A stretch of DNA of 64,000 bases. Origin: Verrucomicrobiaceae bacterium. GTDB taxonomy: Bacteria > Verrucomicrobiota > Verrucomicrobiia > Verrucomicrobiales > Akkermansiaceae. The position numbers were made by a program, and so were the translations under genes. The stretch lies in the NCBI GenBank assembly GCA_027486655.1, contig JAIXOR010000054.1, forward strand, positions 1 to 64,000, given 5' to 3'. Of this stretch, positions 16,493-25,282 are shown piece by piece (positions within the stretch are counted from its first letter, which is position 1; the number at the start of each line of letters is the position of its first letter). Below the pieces are notes generated by a model. The model saw only the letters and a program-made list of their open reading frames with translations, was not told where the DNA came from and did not search any database.

Positions 16493-19183
16493 ATGAAACT
16501 TCTCTCCGGCCTCACCCTGCTCGCACTCAGCCCCGCCCTTCACGCATGGACTCCTGGAAACGAGGCGCCGCCAATGCCTCTGGACTCCTTCGTGCTGCCG
16601 GACGGTCTTGAAATCACCCCTTGGGCCGCTTCTCCGCAGTTGTTCAACCCGACCAACATCGACATCGACCACCGAGGCCGGATCTGGGTGGCCGAAGGCG
16701 TGAACTACCGCGGCCGCAAGGACCGTGTGGCCGCCGGTGACCGCATCGTCATCCTCGAGGACAGCGACGGTGATGGAAAAGCGGACGTTTCCTCGGTCTT
16801 CTGGCAGGATCCGGAGCTGCTTTCTCCGCTCGGCATCGCCGTGTTTGACAACGTGGTCGTCGTTTCCCAGCCGCCGCATCTGCTCAAGCTCACCGATGTG
16901 AACCGCGATTCGAAGTTCGACCCGGCCTCCGGGGACACGCGCGAGGAGCTGATCACCGGCTTCAACGGCAGGAACCACGACCACTCGCTGCACTCGCTCA
17001 CCGCAGGCCCGGACGGCAAGTGGTACTTCAACCAGGGCAACACCGGCGGCATCTTCTCCGACCGCTCCGGAAACAGGTTCCCGATCGGCTCCACCTACTA
17101 CCGCAGCGGCGGAGGCGAGTGGCCTTTTGACACCCGCAAGGCATCCGGCGAGACGAGCTCGGATGGGTTCGTCTATGTGGGCGGCTTCACCGTGCGCATG
17201 AATCCGGACGGCACCCGCGCCGAAATCGTCGGCCACGGCTACAGGAACTCCTACGAACAAACGATCAACTCGCTCGGCTTCGTCTATCAGAATGACAACG
17301 ACGACCCGCCGGCCTGCCGGACCAGCCACGTCATCGAACATGGCAACGCGGGCTTCTTCTCCCGCGACGGCACCCGCACATGGCAGGCGGACCAGCGCCC
17401 CGGGCAGGACACGCCGGTGGCCCACTGGCGCCAGGAGGATCCCGGCACCATGCCCGCCGGGGACGTGTATGGCGGCGGCTCGCCCACCGGCATCGCGTTT
17501 TACGAAAACGGAGCGCTCGATGCGAAGTTCAACGGCACCCTGCTCTCCTGCGAGGCCGCCCGCAATGTGATCTTCGGCTACCAACCCGCCCTCGACGGCG
17601 CGGGCTTCAAGATGGACCGCCACGACTTCCTCACCACCAACCCCGAGAAGCAGTTCGACGGCGCGGATTTCACCGGCGGTGCCAAAAAACACGGCGGCCT
17701 CGATCCAAAGGACAAGGCCCGCTTCAACTTCCGTCCCGCCGATGTCTGCGTCGGCCCGGATGGCGCGATCTATGTGGCGGACTGGACCGATCCCCGCGTC
17801 GGAGGGCATGACACCCAGGACGACGCCGCCTCGGGCATCATCTATCGGATCGCACCGAAGGGTTTCAAATCGGTCGTGCCGAAGATCGACCCCGCCACAC
17901 TTGAAGGCGCGGTGCTCGCGCTCAAATCACCTGCGGTCAACGTGCGTTCGCTCGGCTATCAGAAACTCAAGTCCATGGGGCCCGCCGCCTTCGACTCGGT
18001 CGCCAGGGTGATGACGGATTCCAACCCCTTTGTAGCCGCGCGCGGTATCTGGCTGCTTCCTCATCTGGGTGAGAAGGGGCGCGAGAAACTCGATGCCATG
18101 CTGGCCCACCGCGGCGCCTCCGCCCGGCTGACCGCCTTGCGTGCCATCCGGCGCACGGATGGCCAGATCGATCCCCTGCCCCACGCGAAGAAACTTTCCA
18201 CCGATCCCGCTCCGGAGGTTCGTGCCGAGGCCGCGCTGGCGATGCGCTACCGCGGATTTGCCGAGGCCAAAGAAGTGCTCTTGAACGTGGCCGCCCGTTA
18301 CGATGGCAAGGACCGCGCCTATCTCGAATCCCTGGGTCTCGGCGCAGGAAAAAACACCGAGGCACTCTGGCAGGCTGCCCTGGAAACCTTGAAACCCGGA
18401 CCTCCCGCCGCCTGGCCGGACAGCTTTGCGCGCCTCACCTGGCGCCTCATGCCGGAGGCCGCCCTGCCCGCCCTCAAGGAACGTGCCAGCGCCGCCGGAT
18501 TGAGTGACGACGCACGCCACCTCGCGGTGGACGCCATCGCCTTCATCAAGACCCCGACGGCCGCCGCCGCGCTCATGGACCTCGCCGCCGAGGGCTCGCC
18601 TGTAAGGGACAAGGCGCTCTGGTGGCTCACCAACCGCATGGAAGGCGAATGGGCCTCCTTCAAGCTCAAGCCGGAAATGGAAAAGCGCGGCTTGATCGAG
18701 AAACCCGTCGAACTCGTCGAAATGATCGTCCCCGGCAAGCCCGCCTCCATGAAGTTCACCGTGGCCGACGTCATGGCCCTCAAGGGCGACGCCGCACGCG
18801 GCAAGCAGATGGGTGCCCGTTGCATCATGTGCCACCAGATCGATCAAGCCGGGCCGGACTACGGCCCCGCGCTCAAGGGTTTCGGCAGCCGCCAGTCCCC
18901 GGATGTGGTCGCACGCGCCATTGTCGATCCCTCGTTTGACATCTCCCATGGATTCGAAGGCACCGCCATCCAGCTCAAGGACGGGCGTTGGATCGACGGC
19001 CGCATCATCGCCGACGGCGACCCGGTCGTGATCCGCTCGACCGGTGGAGTCACCCAGAAGGTGCCCAGGAAACTCATTGCCGGCCGCAAGGACATGGACC
19101 GCTCACTCATGCTGGGCGCGGATCAACTCGGCCTCACCGCGCAGGATGTGGCCGATATCGTCGAGTGGATGAAAGGCTACTGA
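16493..19183 (+). CDS. PVC-type dehydrogenase propeller / HEAT / cytochrome c protein
   Basis: 896 residues with signal peptide (MKLLSGLTLLALSPALHA). Residues about 25-460 form the PVC membrane-bound-dehydrogenase beta-propeller (INIDHRGRIWVAEG-type repeats, acidic DSDGDGKAD loop, DVCVGPDGAIYVADW). About 465-750 are HEAT-like helical repeats. The C-terminus is a heme-binding module with C777-I-M-C780-H followed by GPALKGFGSRQSP and a region ending DIVEWMKGY. The family is thought to oxidise a sugar-like substrate in the periplasm and pass electrons to its own heme; substrates are unknown. Divergent from asnS and convergent with a CDGSH gene, sharing an 18-bp palindrome. Confidence 0.85.
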   Translation: MKLLSGLTLLALSPALHAWTPGNEAPPMPLDSFVLPDGLEITPWAASPQLFNPTNIDIDHRGRIWVAEGVNYRGRKDRVAAGDRIVILEDSDGDGKADVSSVFWQDPELLSPLGIAVFDNVVVVSQPPHLLKLTDVNRDSKFDPASGDTREELITGFNGRNHDHSLHSLTAGPDGKWYFNQGNTGGIFSDRSGNRFPIGSTYYRSGGGEWPFDTRKASGETSSDGFVYVGGFTVRMNPDGTRAEIVGHGYRNSYEQTINSLGFVYQNDNDDPPACRTSHVIEHGNAGFFSRDGTRTWQADQRPGQDTPVAHWRQEDPGTMPAGDVYGGGSPTGIAFYENGALDAKFNGTLLSCEAARNVIFGYQPALDGAGFKMDRHDFLTTNPEKQFDGADFTGGAKKHGGLDPKDKARFNFRPADVCVGPDGAIYVADWTDPRVGGHDTQDDAASGIIYRIAPKGFKSVVPKIDPATLEGAVLALKSPAVNVRSLGYQKLKSMGPAAFDSVARVMTDSNPFVAARGIWLLPHLGEKGREKLDAMLAHRGASARLTALRAIRRTDGQIDPLPHAKKLSTDPAPEVRAEAALAMRYRGFAEAKEVLLNVAARYDGKDRAYLESLGLGAGKNTEALWQAALETLKPGPPAAWPDSFARLTWRLMPEAALPALKERASAAGLSDDARHLAVDAIAFIKTPTAAAALMDLAAEGSPVRDKALWWLTNRMEGEWASFKLKPEMEKRGLIEKPVELVEMIVPGKPASMKFTVADVMALKGDAARGKQMGARCIMCHQIDQAGPDYGPALKGFGSRQSPDVVARAIVDPSFDISHGFEGTAIQLKDGRWIDGRIIADGDPVVIRSTGGVTQKVPRKLIAGRKDMDRSLMLGADQLGLTAQDVADIVEWMKGY

Positions 19184-19197
19184 TCCCGCGGGATCAG
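19180..19197. terminator. Perfect palindrome carrying both stop codons of convergent genes
   Basis: CTGATCCCGCGGGATCAG is an 18-bp perfect palindrome. Its left arm contains the TGA of the plus-strand gene (19181-19183) and its right arm the TGA of the minus-strand CDGSH gene (19196-19194). There is no T-run, so termination by this element is uncertain. Confidence 0.35.
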
Positions 19198-19448
19198 GCC
19201 TCGGTGGCGGGCAGGTTCTTGTGCGATCCATCGCACAGCGGGGCCTTGCCCGTGTGCTTGCACTGGCACCACCACACGGTCTTCTTCTCGGCGATCTCGA
19301 TCTTCACCGGCTGAAGGCCCGTGCCCTTGTGCGAGCCGTCGCAGAACGGCTGGTGGGTCGATCGCCCACAGGAGCACCAGAAATACGTGCCGGCCTCCAC
19401 TTCGAGTGCCAGCGGTTTCGTGTCACACACCATCGGTTTCTCAGGCAT
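19194..19448 (-). CDS. Double CDGSH iron-sulfur domain protein
   Basis: 84 residues with two tandem CDGSH sites, each C-x-C-x(2)-(S/T)-x(3)-(P/A)-x-C-D-G-S-H. The first is CSCGRSTHQPFCDGSHKG (about 25-42), the second CQCKHTGKAPLCDGSHKN (about 61-78). Each should bind a redox-active 2Fe-2S cluster by three Cys and one His. Bacterial twin-CDGSH proteins are soluble and of unsettled function. ATG at 19448; tail-to-tail with the large cytochrome protein. Confidence 0.92.
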   Translation of the reverse strand: MPEKPMVCDTKPLALEVEAGTYFWCSCGRSTHQPFCDGSHKGTGLQPVKIEIAEKKTVWWCQCKHTGKAPLCDGSHKNLPATEA

Positions 19449-19475
19449 GCGGAGCAGCCTGCCCCATCCCGCGCC

Positions 19476-19670
19476 TCAACGCGAGACGGAAACCGGAAAA
19501 ACACCCGCTTCCCGGGACGCTTCCGGAGTGGCGGATTCACCGGCCGCCGTGGCCTTCGGCAGCTTGTCCTGCCTGGGGTACCGCTGGGACGGCATGTGAT
19601 AGACGAAGGTCACCGCAAGCCATCCCACGAGGACGACTGCCGAAGCACTGACGAAATGGCGGAGGTTCAT
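19476..19670 (-). CDS. Small putative single-pass membrane protein
   Basis: 64 residues, unrecognised. One hydrophobic helix near the N-terminus (about 7-24, SASAVVLVGWLAVTFVYH) precedes a polar, Ala/Ser/Glu-rich tail. It fits the gap between the CDGSH gene (27 bp downstream) and accD. No Shine-Dalgarno or known motif, so it could be a chance frame; the clear membrane segment argues mildly for a gene. Confidence 0.4.
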   Translation of the reverse strand: MNLRHFVSASAVVLVGWLAVTFVYHMPSQRYPRQDKLPKATAAGESATPEASREAGVFPVSVSR

Positions 19671-19771
19671 CGGTTGTTTCGGAAATGTTTACCATTTCCG
19701 CTCGCGGTTTTTGAGGGCAAGGGCCCGGAAATGCAATCCCAAAGATCGCAGCGCCCACCTTCAAAACGGGG

Positions 19772-19800
19772 TTGTCCCCGCTGCCGAGCGTGGCTAGATT
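19772..19800 (+). promoter_or_regulatory. Candidate accD promoter
   Basis: TTGTCC (19772-19777), 17-base spacer, TAGATT (19795-19800); start codon 57 bases further on. Each box matches the sigma-70 consensus at four of six positions. Confidence 0.35.
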
Positions 19801-19857
19801 GGCCGCCACGGAACGCGGTCCGCCGGCCCGCGACCCCATCCCTAACACCACTTTCCC

Positions 19858-20688
19858 ATGGGCATTTTCAGCAAACCCCGCCTCCGCAGCCTCGACCGTC
19901 GTGAAGACATGCCGGAGGGACTTTGGAACAAGTGCCCCGAGTGCGATGCGATGATCCACAATCTGGAGCTCCAACAGAATCTCCAGGTCTGTCATCACTG
20001 TGGCCATCATTTCCTGATGGACTCCCGCGAACGCATCCAACTGCTCGCGGACCCCGGCAGCTTCGAGGAAACCGACGCGGGCCTCGTTTCCGCCAATCCG
20101 CTCGGCTTCAGCGGCTATCAGGAAAAAACCGCGATTCTCCGCGAGAAGACCGGCCTCGACGACGCGGTGATCTCCGGCCGCCTCACCCTCGGCGGGCACA
20201 GGGCGATGATCGCCGTCATGGACTTCAAGTTCTTCGCCGGCTCGATGGGATCGGTGGTTGGTGAGAAAATCACGCGCGCCATTGAGACGGCCATCGCCGA
20301 GAAGCGCGGCATGATCATCGTTTCCGCCTCCTCCGGCGCACGCATGCAGGAAGGCATGCTTTCGCTCATGCAGATGGCCAAGACCTGCGGCGCGCTGGCA
20401 CGCCTGTCCGAGGCAAAGCTTCCCTACATCTCGCTGATGACCCACCCGACCACCGGCGGCGTCACCGCCTCCTTCGCCACGATCGGGGACATCAACCTCG
20501 CCGAGCCGAAGTGCATGATCGGATTCGCCGGTCCCCGCGTGGTCAAGGAAACCACCCACCAGAACCTTCCTCCGGGATTCCAGACCGCCGAGTTCATGCT
20601 CGAGCACGGCCTCATCGACGCGATCGTCACCCGCTCGAAAATGCGCGAGCGCCTCATCAGCCTGCTGGGCTACATGATGCCGGCCTGA
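19858..20688 (+). CDS. accD: Acetyl-CoA carboxylase carboxyltransferase subunit beta
   Basis: 276 residues. An N-terminal zinc finger with C26-x2-C29 and C45-x2-C48 is followed by the crotonase-like carboxyltransferase core, including FFAGSMGSVVGEK and the oxyanion-hole region SSGARMQEGMLSLMQMAK, then HPTTGGVTASFA. With AccA it transfers the carboxyl from biotin to acetyl-CoA to make malonyl-CoA for fatty-acid synthesis. The typical AccD length is about 280-300. No accA is adjacent. ATG at 19858 with no Shine-Dalgarno. Confidence 0.97.
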   Translation: MGIFSKPRLRSLDRREDMPEGLWNKCPECDAMIHNLELQQNLQVCHHCGHHFLMDSRERIQLLADPGSFEETDAGLVSANPLGFSGYQEKTAILREKTGLDDAVISGRLTLGGHRAMIAVMDFKFFAGSMGSVVGEKITRAIETAIAEKRGMIIVSASSGARMQEGMLSLMQMAKTCGALARLSEAKLPYISLMTHPTTGGVTASFATIGDINLAEPKCMIGFAGPRVVKETTHQNLPPGFQTAEFMLEHGLIDAIVTRSKMRERLISLLGYMMPA

Positions 20689-20708
20689 GCCGCCCCTCGC
20701 GGGCTCAG
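20685..20708. terminator. Hairpin spanning the stops of convergent accD and the HzsA-related gene
   Basis: CTGAGCC (20685-20691) pairs with GGCTCAG (20702-20708) across a 10-base loop. The plus-strand accD TGA lies in the left arm and the minus-strand TGA in the right arm. No T-run follows. Confidence 0.35.
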
Positions 20709-23545
20709 CGCAGGTGTTTCTCCAGGAACGGATGAAAGCCCCCGACCACGGGAACTTCGGAGACTGGGACTCCCTGGGCGCGCGCCAGACGCACCGGCAC
20801 GTTCGAGCCGGGCGTGGTGATGGCGATGCGGTCCGAACGCATCGGCTCGGCAAAATGATACACGGAGGCGGTGGAGGTGCCGGATGTCCGGATCTCGGCG
20901 ATCAAGCGCCGGTCGCGCAGGTCGCGGATCTCTAACAGGACCGGTCCTTCCGGGCTTTCGAACGAGATGAGGTCGATCAAAGCCGCCTCATGATCGGGCA
21001 GCACCTGCGAGCCATCGTCGCGCCGCACGAGTTGCAGGGACTGGAGAACATCGCGGTAGGCGGCGCGCATGAACGTGTGGGGCGCTTGGGCGGGCGGCAT
21101 CGGCTTGCCCTGGCGGCGGGTCTCGTGGGCGGCGGTTTCAAGCGTTTCCTCCTCTTTCTGCCAGGCGCGCTTGGTCTCGTAGTAGCCGTAGTAGGCCATC
21201 TCCCGGCCGGACCAGGCGTTGCCCTCGCGGTAGTCCCCGCAGAAGGGCACGAGCAGGTCGATCCAGGCGGAGAGCTTGTCGTTTTCCTCGGCGGTGAGCT
21301 TCACGCCATGATGCCCCTCGTCGAGAAGGCGGATCAAGGGGCTGCGTGCGGCCCCCGCATGATAGGGCGGGATCTCGGTGGGCTTGGACATCTTGCTGAT
21401 CCAGCGGACCACGCCCTCGTGAGGCACGGTGACGTGGTTCTTGTGGACGTCGAGCTTCGCCCCTAACAGATTCACGTAGGACTTCGTCCAGATGCGCTTG
21501 GTGAGGCCGCCGTCGCGTTCCGGCAGGCTCCTCAGGTCCGGCGCGCCGGGAGTGGCGCCATCGTGGCAGGAGACGCACTTGGAATCGAGGATGGGCTGGA
21601 TTTCCTTCGGAAAACTGAAGCCGCGGACGCCGCCGTGAAAGGGCCTGAGCTTCTGCACGCCATGGCGCCAGGCATCGGTCTGCTCCGGGCGGTAGGGGTG
21701 GAAGTTGCCGTTGGACTTGTCATGGCATCCGGCACAGCCCTTCGTTTCACCGGGGCGCAGGGTGTCCCAGCTGCGGGTGGTCTGGATGACGCGGCCGCGG
21801 GCGTCGAGCACTTGCAGATAGATCGATTCCATGGCGGGCACTTCGAAAAGCGCGGAGCCGTCCGGATGAATGTCCGCGTCGCCAAGGATCTCCTTCACAT
21901 CCCAGGAGGTGTTGCTGAGGCCGACCGGAGAGCTGTTGATGGATCCGCCGCCTTCACCGGCGTTGTGGGTCATGCCCACACCGGCGGCGCGGTAGTTCAA
22001 TCTCACCACACGGATGGTTTTCGCCTCGCCGCGGGGAATGCCTTCGAGGCCGGTGCCCTGATAGACGTCGTGCACGTAGTAGTTGCCGGTTTTTTTCGAT
22101 GAATCGACCTCGTCCGCCAAGGTGGCGACGGCCGGGCGGTGTCCCAGCGGCACCATGCGCGCCACCTCGAGATCCGGCCCGTGATAGAGCAGCTCGCGCT
22201 CGCCCGCGGCGTTCATCCAGTAAAGGCCGAAGCGCGAAACGCCCCAGTCCGGCCGGTAACTGACGAAGAGTTCGTCCTCGCTGATCGGATAGGGGTAGCG
22301 GAACTGGTCACCGCCCTGCATCGCGCGGTCCACGCGTTCGTAGGGAACCTCGCGGACGGGTGAGATGAAATGCATGCCCTTGCCTTCATCGCGGCCTTCA
22401 TCCGGATCGATGACAACGAGTTTCCCGTGCTGCCTCGTATGATGGCCGGAAGCGATGCTCATCACCTTGGAGGTGCCTGGAATGCCGCGGGAGTGGAGCA
22501 GGGAGGTGGGGAACCATGAATTGCCTCCGTAGTAGGCCCGCTGGTCCTTGCCGTCCGGCCGCATCACGAACAAGGGATGGGGGAAATTCTGGCCGCGGTC
22601 GTTGTAGTCCCAGCGGGTGTAGGTCAGACGACCGTCTGTTAGAAGCTGGGGATACAAGGCGTGCACCTGATCGATGGCGAGCCTGCGGATGCCACGGCCG
22701 TCGGCATCCATGCGGTAGAGGTTGCTGATCTCGGTCCACCAGCAGGGCACGCTCTGCTCGGGCCGGGTGGAGGTGAAGATGATGTCACCATCCGGCAGCT
22801 GCATCGGCTCGTAGTCCGCGCGTCCGAGACCGAAGGTGAGCTGCCGGGTGACCCCCTTGGCGAGGTCGTATTCGTAAATGTGGTAGTCGTCGAGCCGGTC
22901 GGATTTTTTCCACGCGAAAAGCAGCCGCTTGCGGTCGAAGGAAACCTCGGCATCGCGCAGCATTCCGCGGGGATCCTCGATGAGGCGGCGGATCTTGCCG
23001 ACGGTGGAGTCCGCCGGGAACTCGAGCACGCTGAGGCGGGAGCCGGGTTTGAAGAACCGTTCCGCGCGGGCGTCGGAGAGTCCCTCGGTGTATCCGATGA
23101 AGCTGGTGTCGCAGGTGTGGCCTTCCGTGAAGGCGAGGGCTCCCCACTGGGAAATCACGCGGGAGAGCCGCTGCCGCCGTCTTTCTTCCCGGGGCCCGAA
23201 GTAGGGACGCCAGTCCGCGATGCCCGCCTGGGGATCTGCGCCTGCGGCTTGCAGCAGGCGTTTCTCCGCCGCCGGGGCGAGCGAGGGGTCCACGAGGGCG
23301 GCCGCTTCCCTGCCGATGTCCTGAAGCACCCAGTCCGCCTTCATCGGGTGGTCGAGGGCGAGTTGCTGCCAGGCGGACTCCGCCGCCGCCTGCCGTTGCT
23401 TGGCATCTTGAACTTCCGCCACCTTCCGGCGTGCGGCATCCAGATCCGCCGGCCACTCGCCTGCGTGCACGAGGCTGGAGGAAACCCAGGCAGCCAGCAG
23501 CAAGTTGAAACGCAGGCCCGGAAGCGGAAGAAGGGAAGGATTCAT
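20705..23545 (-). CDS. HzsA-related secreted protein with two CxxCH heme motifs
   Basis: 946 residues from the ATG at 23545 (a TTG 10 codons upstream is less likely), with signal peptide ending near SSLVHA. The middle is a seven-bladed-propeller-like region with repeated D-x-D/G-x-x-x-R turns (YRMDADGRGIRRLA, YEYDLAKGVTRQLTFG, LFVMRPDGKDQ). Further on are two class-I c-heme sites, CAGCH and CVSCH. The propeller plus multiheme arrangement matches the HzsA-related family, named for the alpha subunit of hydrazine synthase. It lacks anammox context here, so hydrazine synthesis should not be assumed; a periplasmic redox enzyme is likely. The C-terminal discoidin-like segment (IAITTPGSNVPVRLA) may bind ligand. 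Confidence 0.75.
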   Translation of the reverse strand: MNPSLLPLPGLRFNLLLAAWVSSSLVHAGEWPADLDAARRKVAEVQDAKQRQAAAESAWQQLALDHPMKADWVLQDIGREAAALVDPSLAPAAEKRLLQAAGADPQAGIADWRPYFGPREERRRQRLSRVISQWGALAFTEGHTCDTSFIGYTEGLSDARAERFFKPGSRLSVLEFPADSTVGKIRRLIEDPRGMLRDAEVSFDRKRLLFAWKKSDRLDDYHIYEYDLAKGVTRQLTFGLGRADYEPMQLPDGDIIFTSTRPEQSVPCWWTEISNLYRMDADGRGIRRLAIDQVHALYPQLLTDGRLTYTRWDYNDRGQNFPHPLFVMRPDGKDQRAYYGGNSWFPTSLLHSRGIPGTSKVMSIASGHHTRQHGKLVVIDPDEGRDEGKGMHFISPVREVPYERVDRAMQGGDQFRYPYPISEDELFVSYRPDWGVSRFGLYWMNAAGERELLYHGPDLEVARMVPLGHRPAVATLADEVDSSKKTGNYYVHDVYQGTGLEGIPRGEAKTIRVVRLNYRAAGVGMTHNAGEGGGSINSSPVGLSNTSWDVKEILGDADIHPDGSALFEVPAMESIYLQVLDARGRVIQTTRSWDTLRPGETKGCAGCHDKSNGNFHPYRPEQTDAWRHGVQKLRPFHGGVRGFSFPKEIQPILDSKCVSCHDGATPGAPDLRSLPERDGGLTKRIWTKSYVNLLGAKLDVHKNHVTVPHEGVVRWISKMSKPTEIPPYHAGAARSPLIRLLDEGHHGVKLTAEENDKLSAWIDLLVPFCGDYREGNAWSGREMAYYGYYETKRAWQKEEETLETAAHETRRQGKPMPPAQAPHTFMRAAYRDVLQSLQLVRRDDGSQVLPDHEAALIDLISFESPEGPVLLEIRDLRDRRLIAEIRTSGTSTASVYHFAEPMRSDRIAITTPGSNVPVRLARAQGVPVSEVPVVGGFHPFLEKHLR

Positions 23546-23663
23546 GACGCGGCGCGGAGAAGGGATTTCGAGCAAAAGGAAGTCTGACCCGGCGCATACG
23601 AGGCCTCCGGATGCTGTGTTTCAAATCCGATCACCGACCGTGATCACGGGATGGCGGGCGGAT

Positions 23664-24401
23664 TCATGCCTTTTTTCTCCAAACCGTCACCAGCGAGCGG
23701 GTCCACTGGAACTTGCGCGCCGTCTCCCGGATGAGAAAGGGCTCGTCTGTCCGGCGCGTGAGGTCGAAGTCCCGGGAAAGCGAGGCAAGCAGCCAGTCGA
23801 AGGTGCTTGCCGCGGGCCAGTTCTCCGGCGGGGTGAACTCCGCCAGCCAGGTGCAGGGGGTGGCGAGCACGAGTTCTCCTCCGGGTTTCACCAGCGAGGG
23901 AAGGCGGTCCAGCAGCAGGGCAGGCTCGCTGAGGCGGCAGAGGAGATTGGCGGCATGCACACGATCGAAGGGCCCCAGATCCGCAGGCAGGCGCATGGCA
24001 TCGCCCTGGATGAAGGCAAGCCGGGATGCCTCCACCCCGGACGGGGCGGTGGCGGCGAGGCGGGTGCGCAGCGCGGCCTCCTCCAAGCGGTCGTATTCCA
24101 GCGATTCTCCGCGCCTGAGTGCCTCCGCAGCACGGATGAAGGCGTGGGAAAAATCGATGCCGGTCACGCGACGGCAGCTGCGCGCCATTTCAAATGCGGA
24201 GCGGCCGACGGCGCATCCGAGATCGAGGCCCTCATCCACCTCAGCCGAAGCGAAGTGCGAGGGTGTGCGAACTGCGAAGTCCAGGGCCGCGCGCATGCCA
24301 TCCGGCCAATCGCCATCCGGAGGAAGGATCTCATCGGCAGATCCAAAGTGGAAAAGCAGGTATTCGGCGAGCAGCTTGTCGGATTCGTAAACGGCGTTCA
24401 T
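23664..24401 (-). CDS. Putative 4-mercaptohistidine N1-methyltransferase (ovothiol-type, stand-alone)
   Basis: 245 residues. The protein follows the C-terminal methyltransferase domain of OvoA almost motif by motif: YESDKLLAEYLLFHFG at the start, LDLGCAVGRSAFEMAR as the SAM site (about 60-75), VTGIDFSHAFI, GDAMRLPADLGPFDRVHAANLLCRL, LVKPGGELVLATP, and C-terminal PFLIRETARKFQWT. In OvoA this domain N-methylates 5-thiohistidine to ovothiol A. The sulfoxide-synthase half is absent and no ergothioneine/ovothiol synthase gene lies in the window. It is 15 bp downstream of an EF-hand lipoprotein gene and probably cotranscribed with it. Confidence 0.85.
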   Translation of the reverse strand: MNAVYESDKLLAEYLLFHFGSADEILPPDGDWPDGMRAALDFAVRTPSHFASAEVDEGLDLGCAVGRSAFEMARSCRRVTGIDFSHAFIRAAEALRRGESLEYDRLEEAALRTRLAATAPSGVEASRLAFIQGDAMRLPADLGPFDRVHAANLLCRLSEPALLLDRLPSLVKPGGELVLATPCTWLAEFTPPENWPAASTFDWLLASLSRDFDLTRRTDEPFLIRETARKFQWTRSLVTVWRKKA

Positions 24402-24416
24402 CAGGCGAAGGGGCGC

Positions 24417-24749
24417 TCAAGGCTTGGCAAGGCGCTCGGCATCGCGCGAACGACCGTATCCCGCCTGGGCCTCGGCCAGGGTGATCCGGCCATCGCGGTT
24501 GGTGTCATAGAATCCCAACACGTCGTCCGCGGTGTAGCTGACCTGCTGGGGCTTGCCCTTGAGGCTGTTGATGCCCGCCTGGATTTCGGCGCGGTCGAGA
24601 TCGCCGCTGCCGTCGTCATCCCAACGGTCGAACTTCTCCAACAGCCCGATCATTTGCCGCTCAATCGGGGTCTTCGGCACCACCGGCCCGAGACCGGTGG
24701 AACAGGATGCGGCGCTCAGAACCAACGGAGCCAGGATACGGAACTTCAT
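24417..24749 (-). CDS. EF-hand lipoprotein
   Basis: 110 residues with a lipoprotein signal (MKFRILAPLVLSAASC, Cys at 16) and two EF-hand calcium loops: DDDGSGDLDRAE (about 44-55) and DTNRDGRITLAE (about 82-93). Both carry the expected acidic residues at positions 1, 3, 5 and 12. It should sit lipid-anchored in the envelope and bind Ca2+. First gene of a two-gene unit with the methyltransferase; divergent from rlmH, with only 53 bp between the starts. Confidence 0.8.
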   Translation of the reverse strand: MKFRILAPLVLSAASCSTGLGPVVPKTPIERQMIGLLEKFDRWDDDGSGDLDRAEIQAGINSLKGKPQQVSYTADDVLGFYDTNRDGRITLAEAQAGYGRSRDAERLAKP

Positions 24750-24802
24750 GCGGGTTTGAGATTGGCGGGACTCGCGGCTCCGGGCAAGCTTGTTCCCACG
24801 CC

Positions 24803-25246
24803 ATGCAGGTCCGGATCATCGTCGCGGGAAAACCGTCGCTCGCCTATGCCAAGACGGGTGTGGATGAGTATCTCAAACGCCTGTCCCGCTTCGGCAACCA
24901 TGAGCTGGTGACGGTGAAGGCAGGATCGAGCGAGGAGGTTTCCGCCCGACTCCTGGAACGTTCCCAAGGCTGCCACCGCATCGCCCTGGACGAGCGGGGC
25001 ATCGCCCTCGGCACGCGGGCCTTCGCCGAGAAGCTCGGCGGGCTCGAAGCGCGTGGCGATGTGAAGTCCCTCGCATTCCTGATCGGCGCGGCGGACGGGC
25101 ATACCGAGGCGCTGCGCTCATCGTGCGATCTCTTGCTGGCGCTCTCGCCCTTCACTCTGCAACACGAACTGGCGCTGCTGGTCCTTCTGGAACAACTCTA
25201 TCGGGTGGCCTCCCTCAAGTCAGGCTCACCGTATCATCGGGATTGA
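24803..25246 (+). CDS. rlmH: 23S rRNA pseudouridine1915-N3 methyltransferase
   Basis: 147 residues from the ATG at 24803; upstream in-frame codons are not conserved. It shows the SPOUT pattern of RlmH: N-terminal VRIIVAGKPSLAYAKTGVDEYLKRL, the SAM-binding loop FLIGAADGHTEAL (usually IGGAxGL) and the C-terminal knot LSPFTLQHELALLVLLEQLYR...SPYHRD. It methylates pseudouridine 1915 in helix 69 of the large subunit. The usual length is 155-160, so this one is slightly short. No Shine-Dalgarno. Confidence 0.92.
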   Translation: MQVRIIVAGKPSLAYAKTGVDEYLKRLSRFGNHELVTVKAGSSEEVSARLLERSQGCHRIALDERGIALGTRAFAEKLGGLEARGDVKSLAFLIGAADGHTEALRSSCDLLLALSPFTLQHELALLVLLEQLYRVASLKSGSPYHRD

Positions 25247-25282
25247 AGCGGGAGGCCCCCTCCCCCATCCTGCGGGGAGGCC

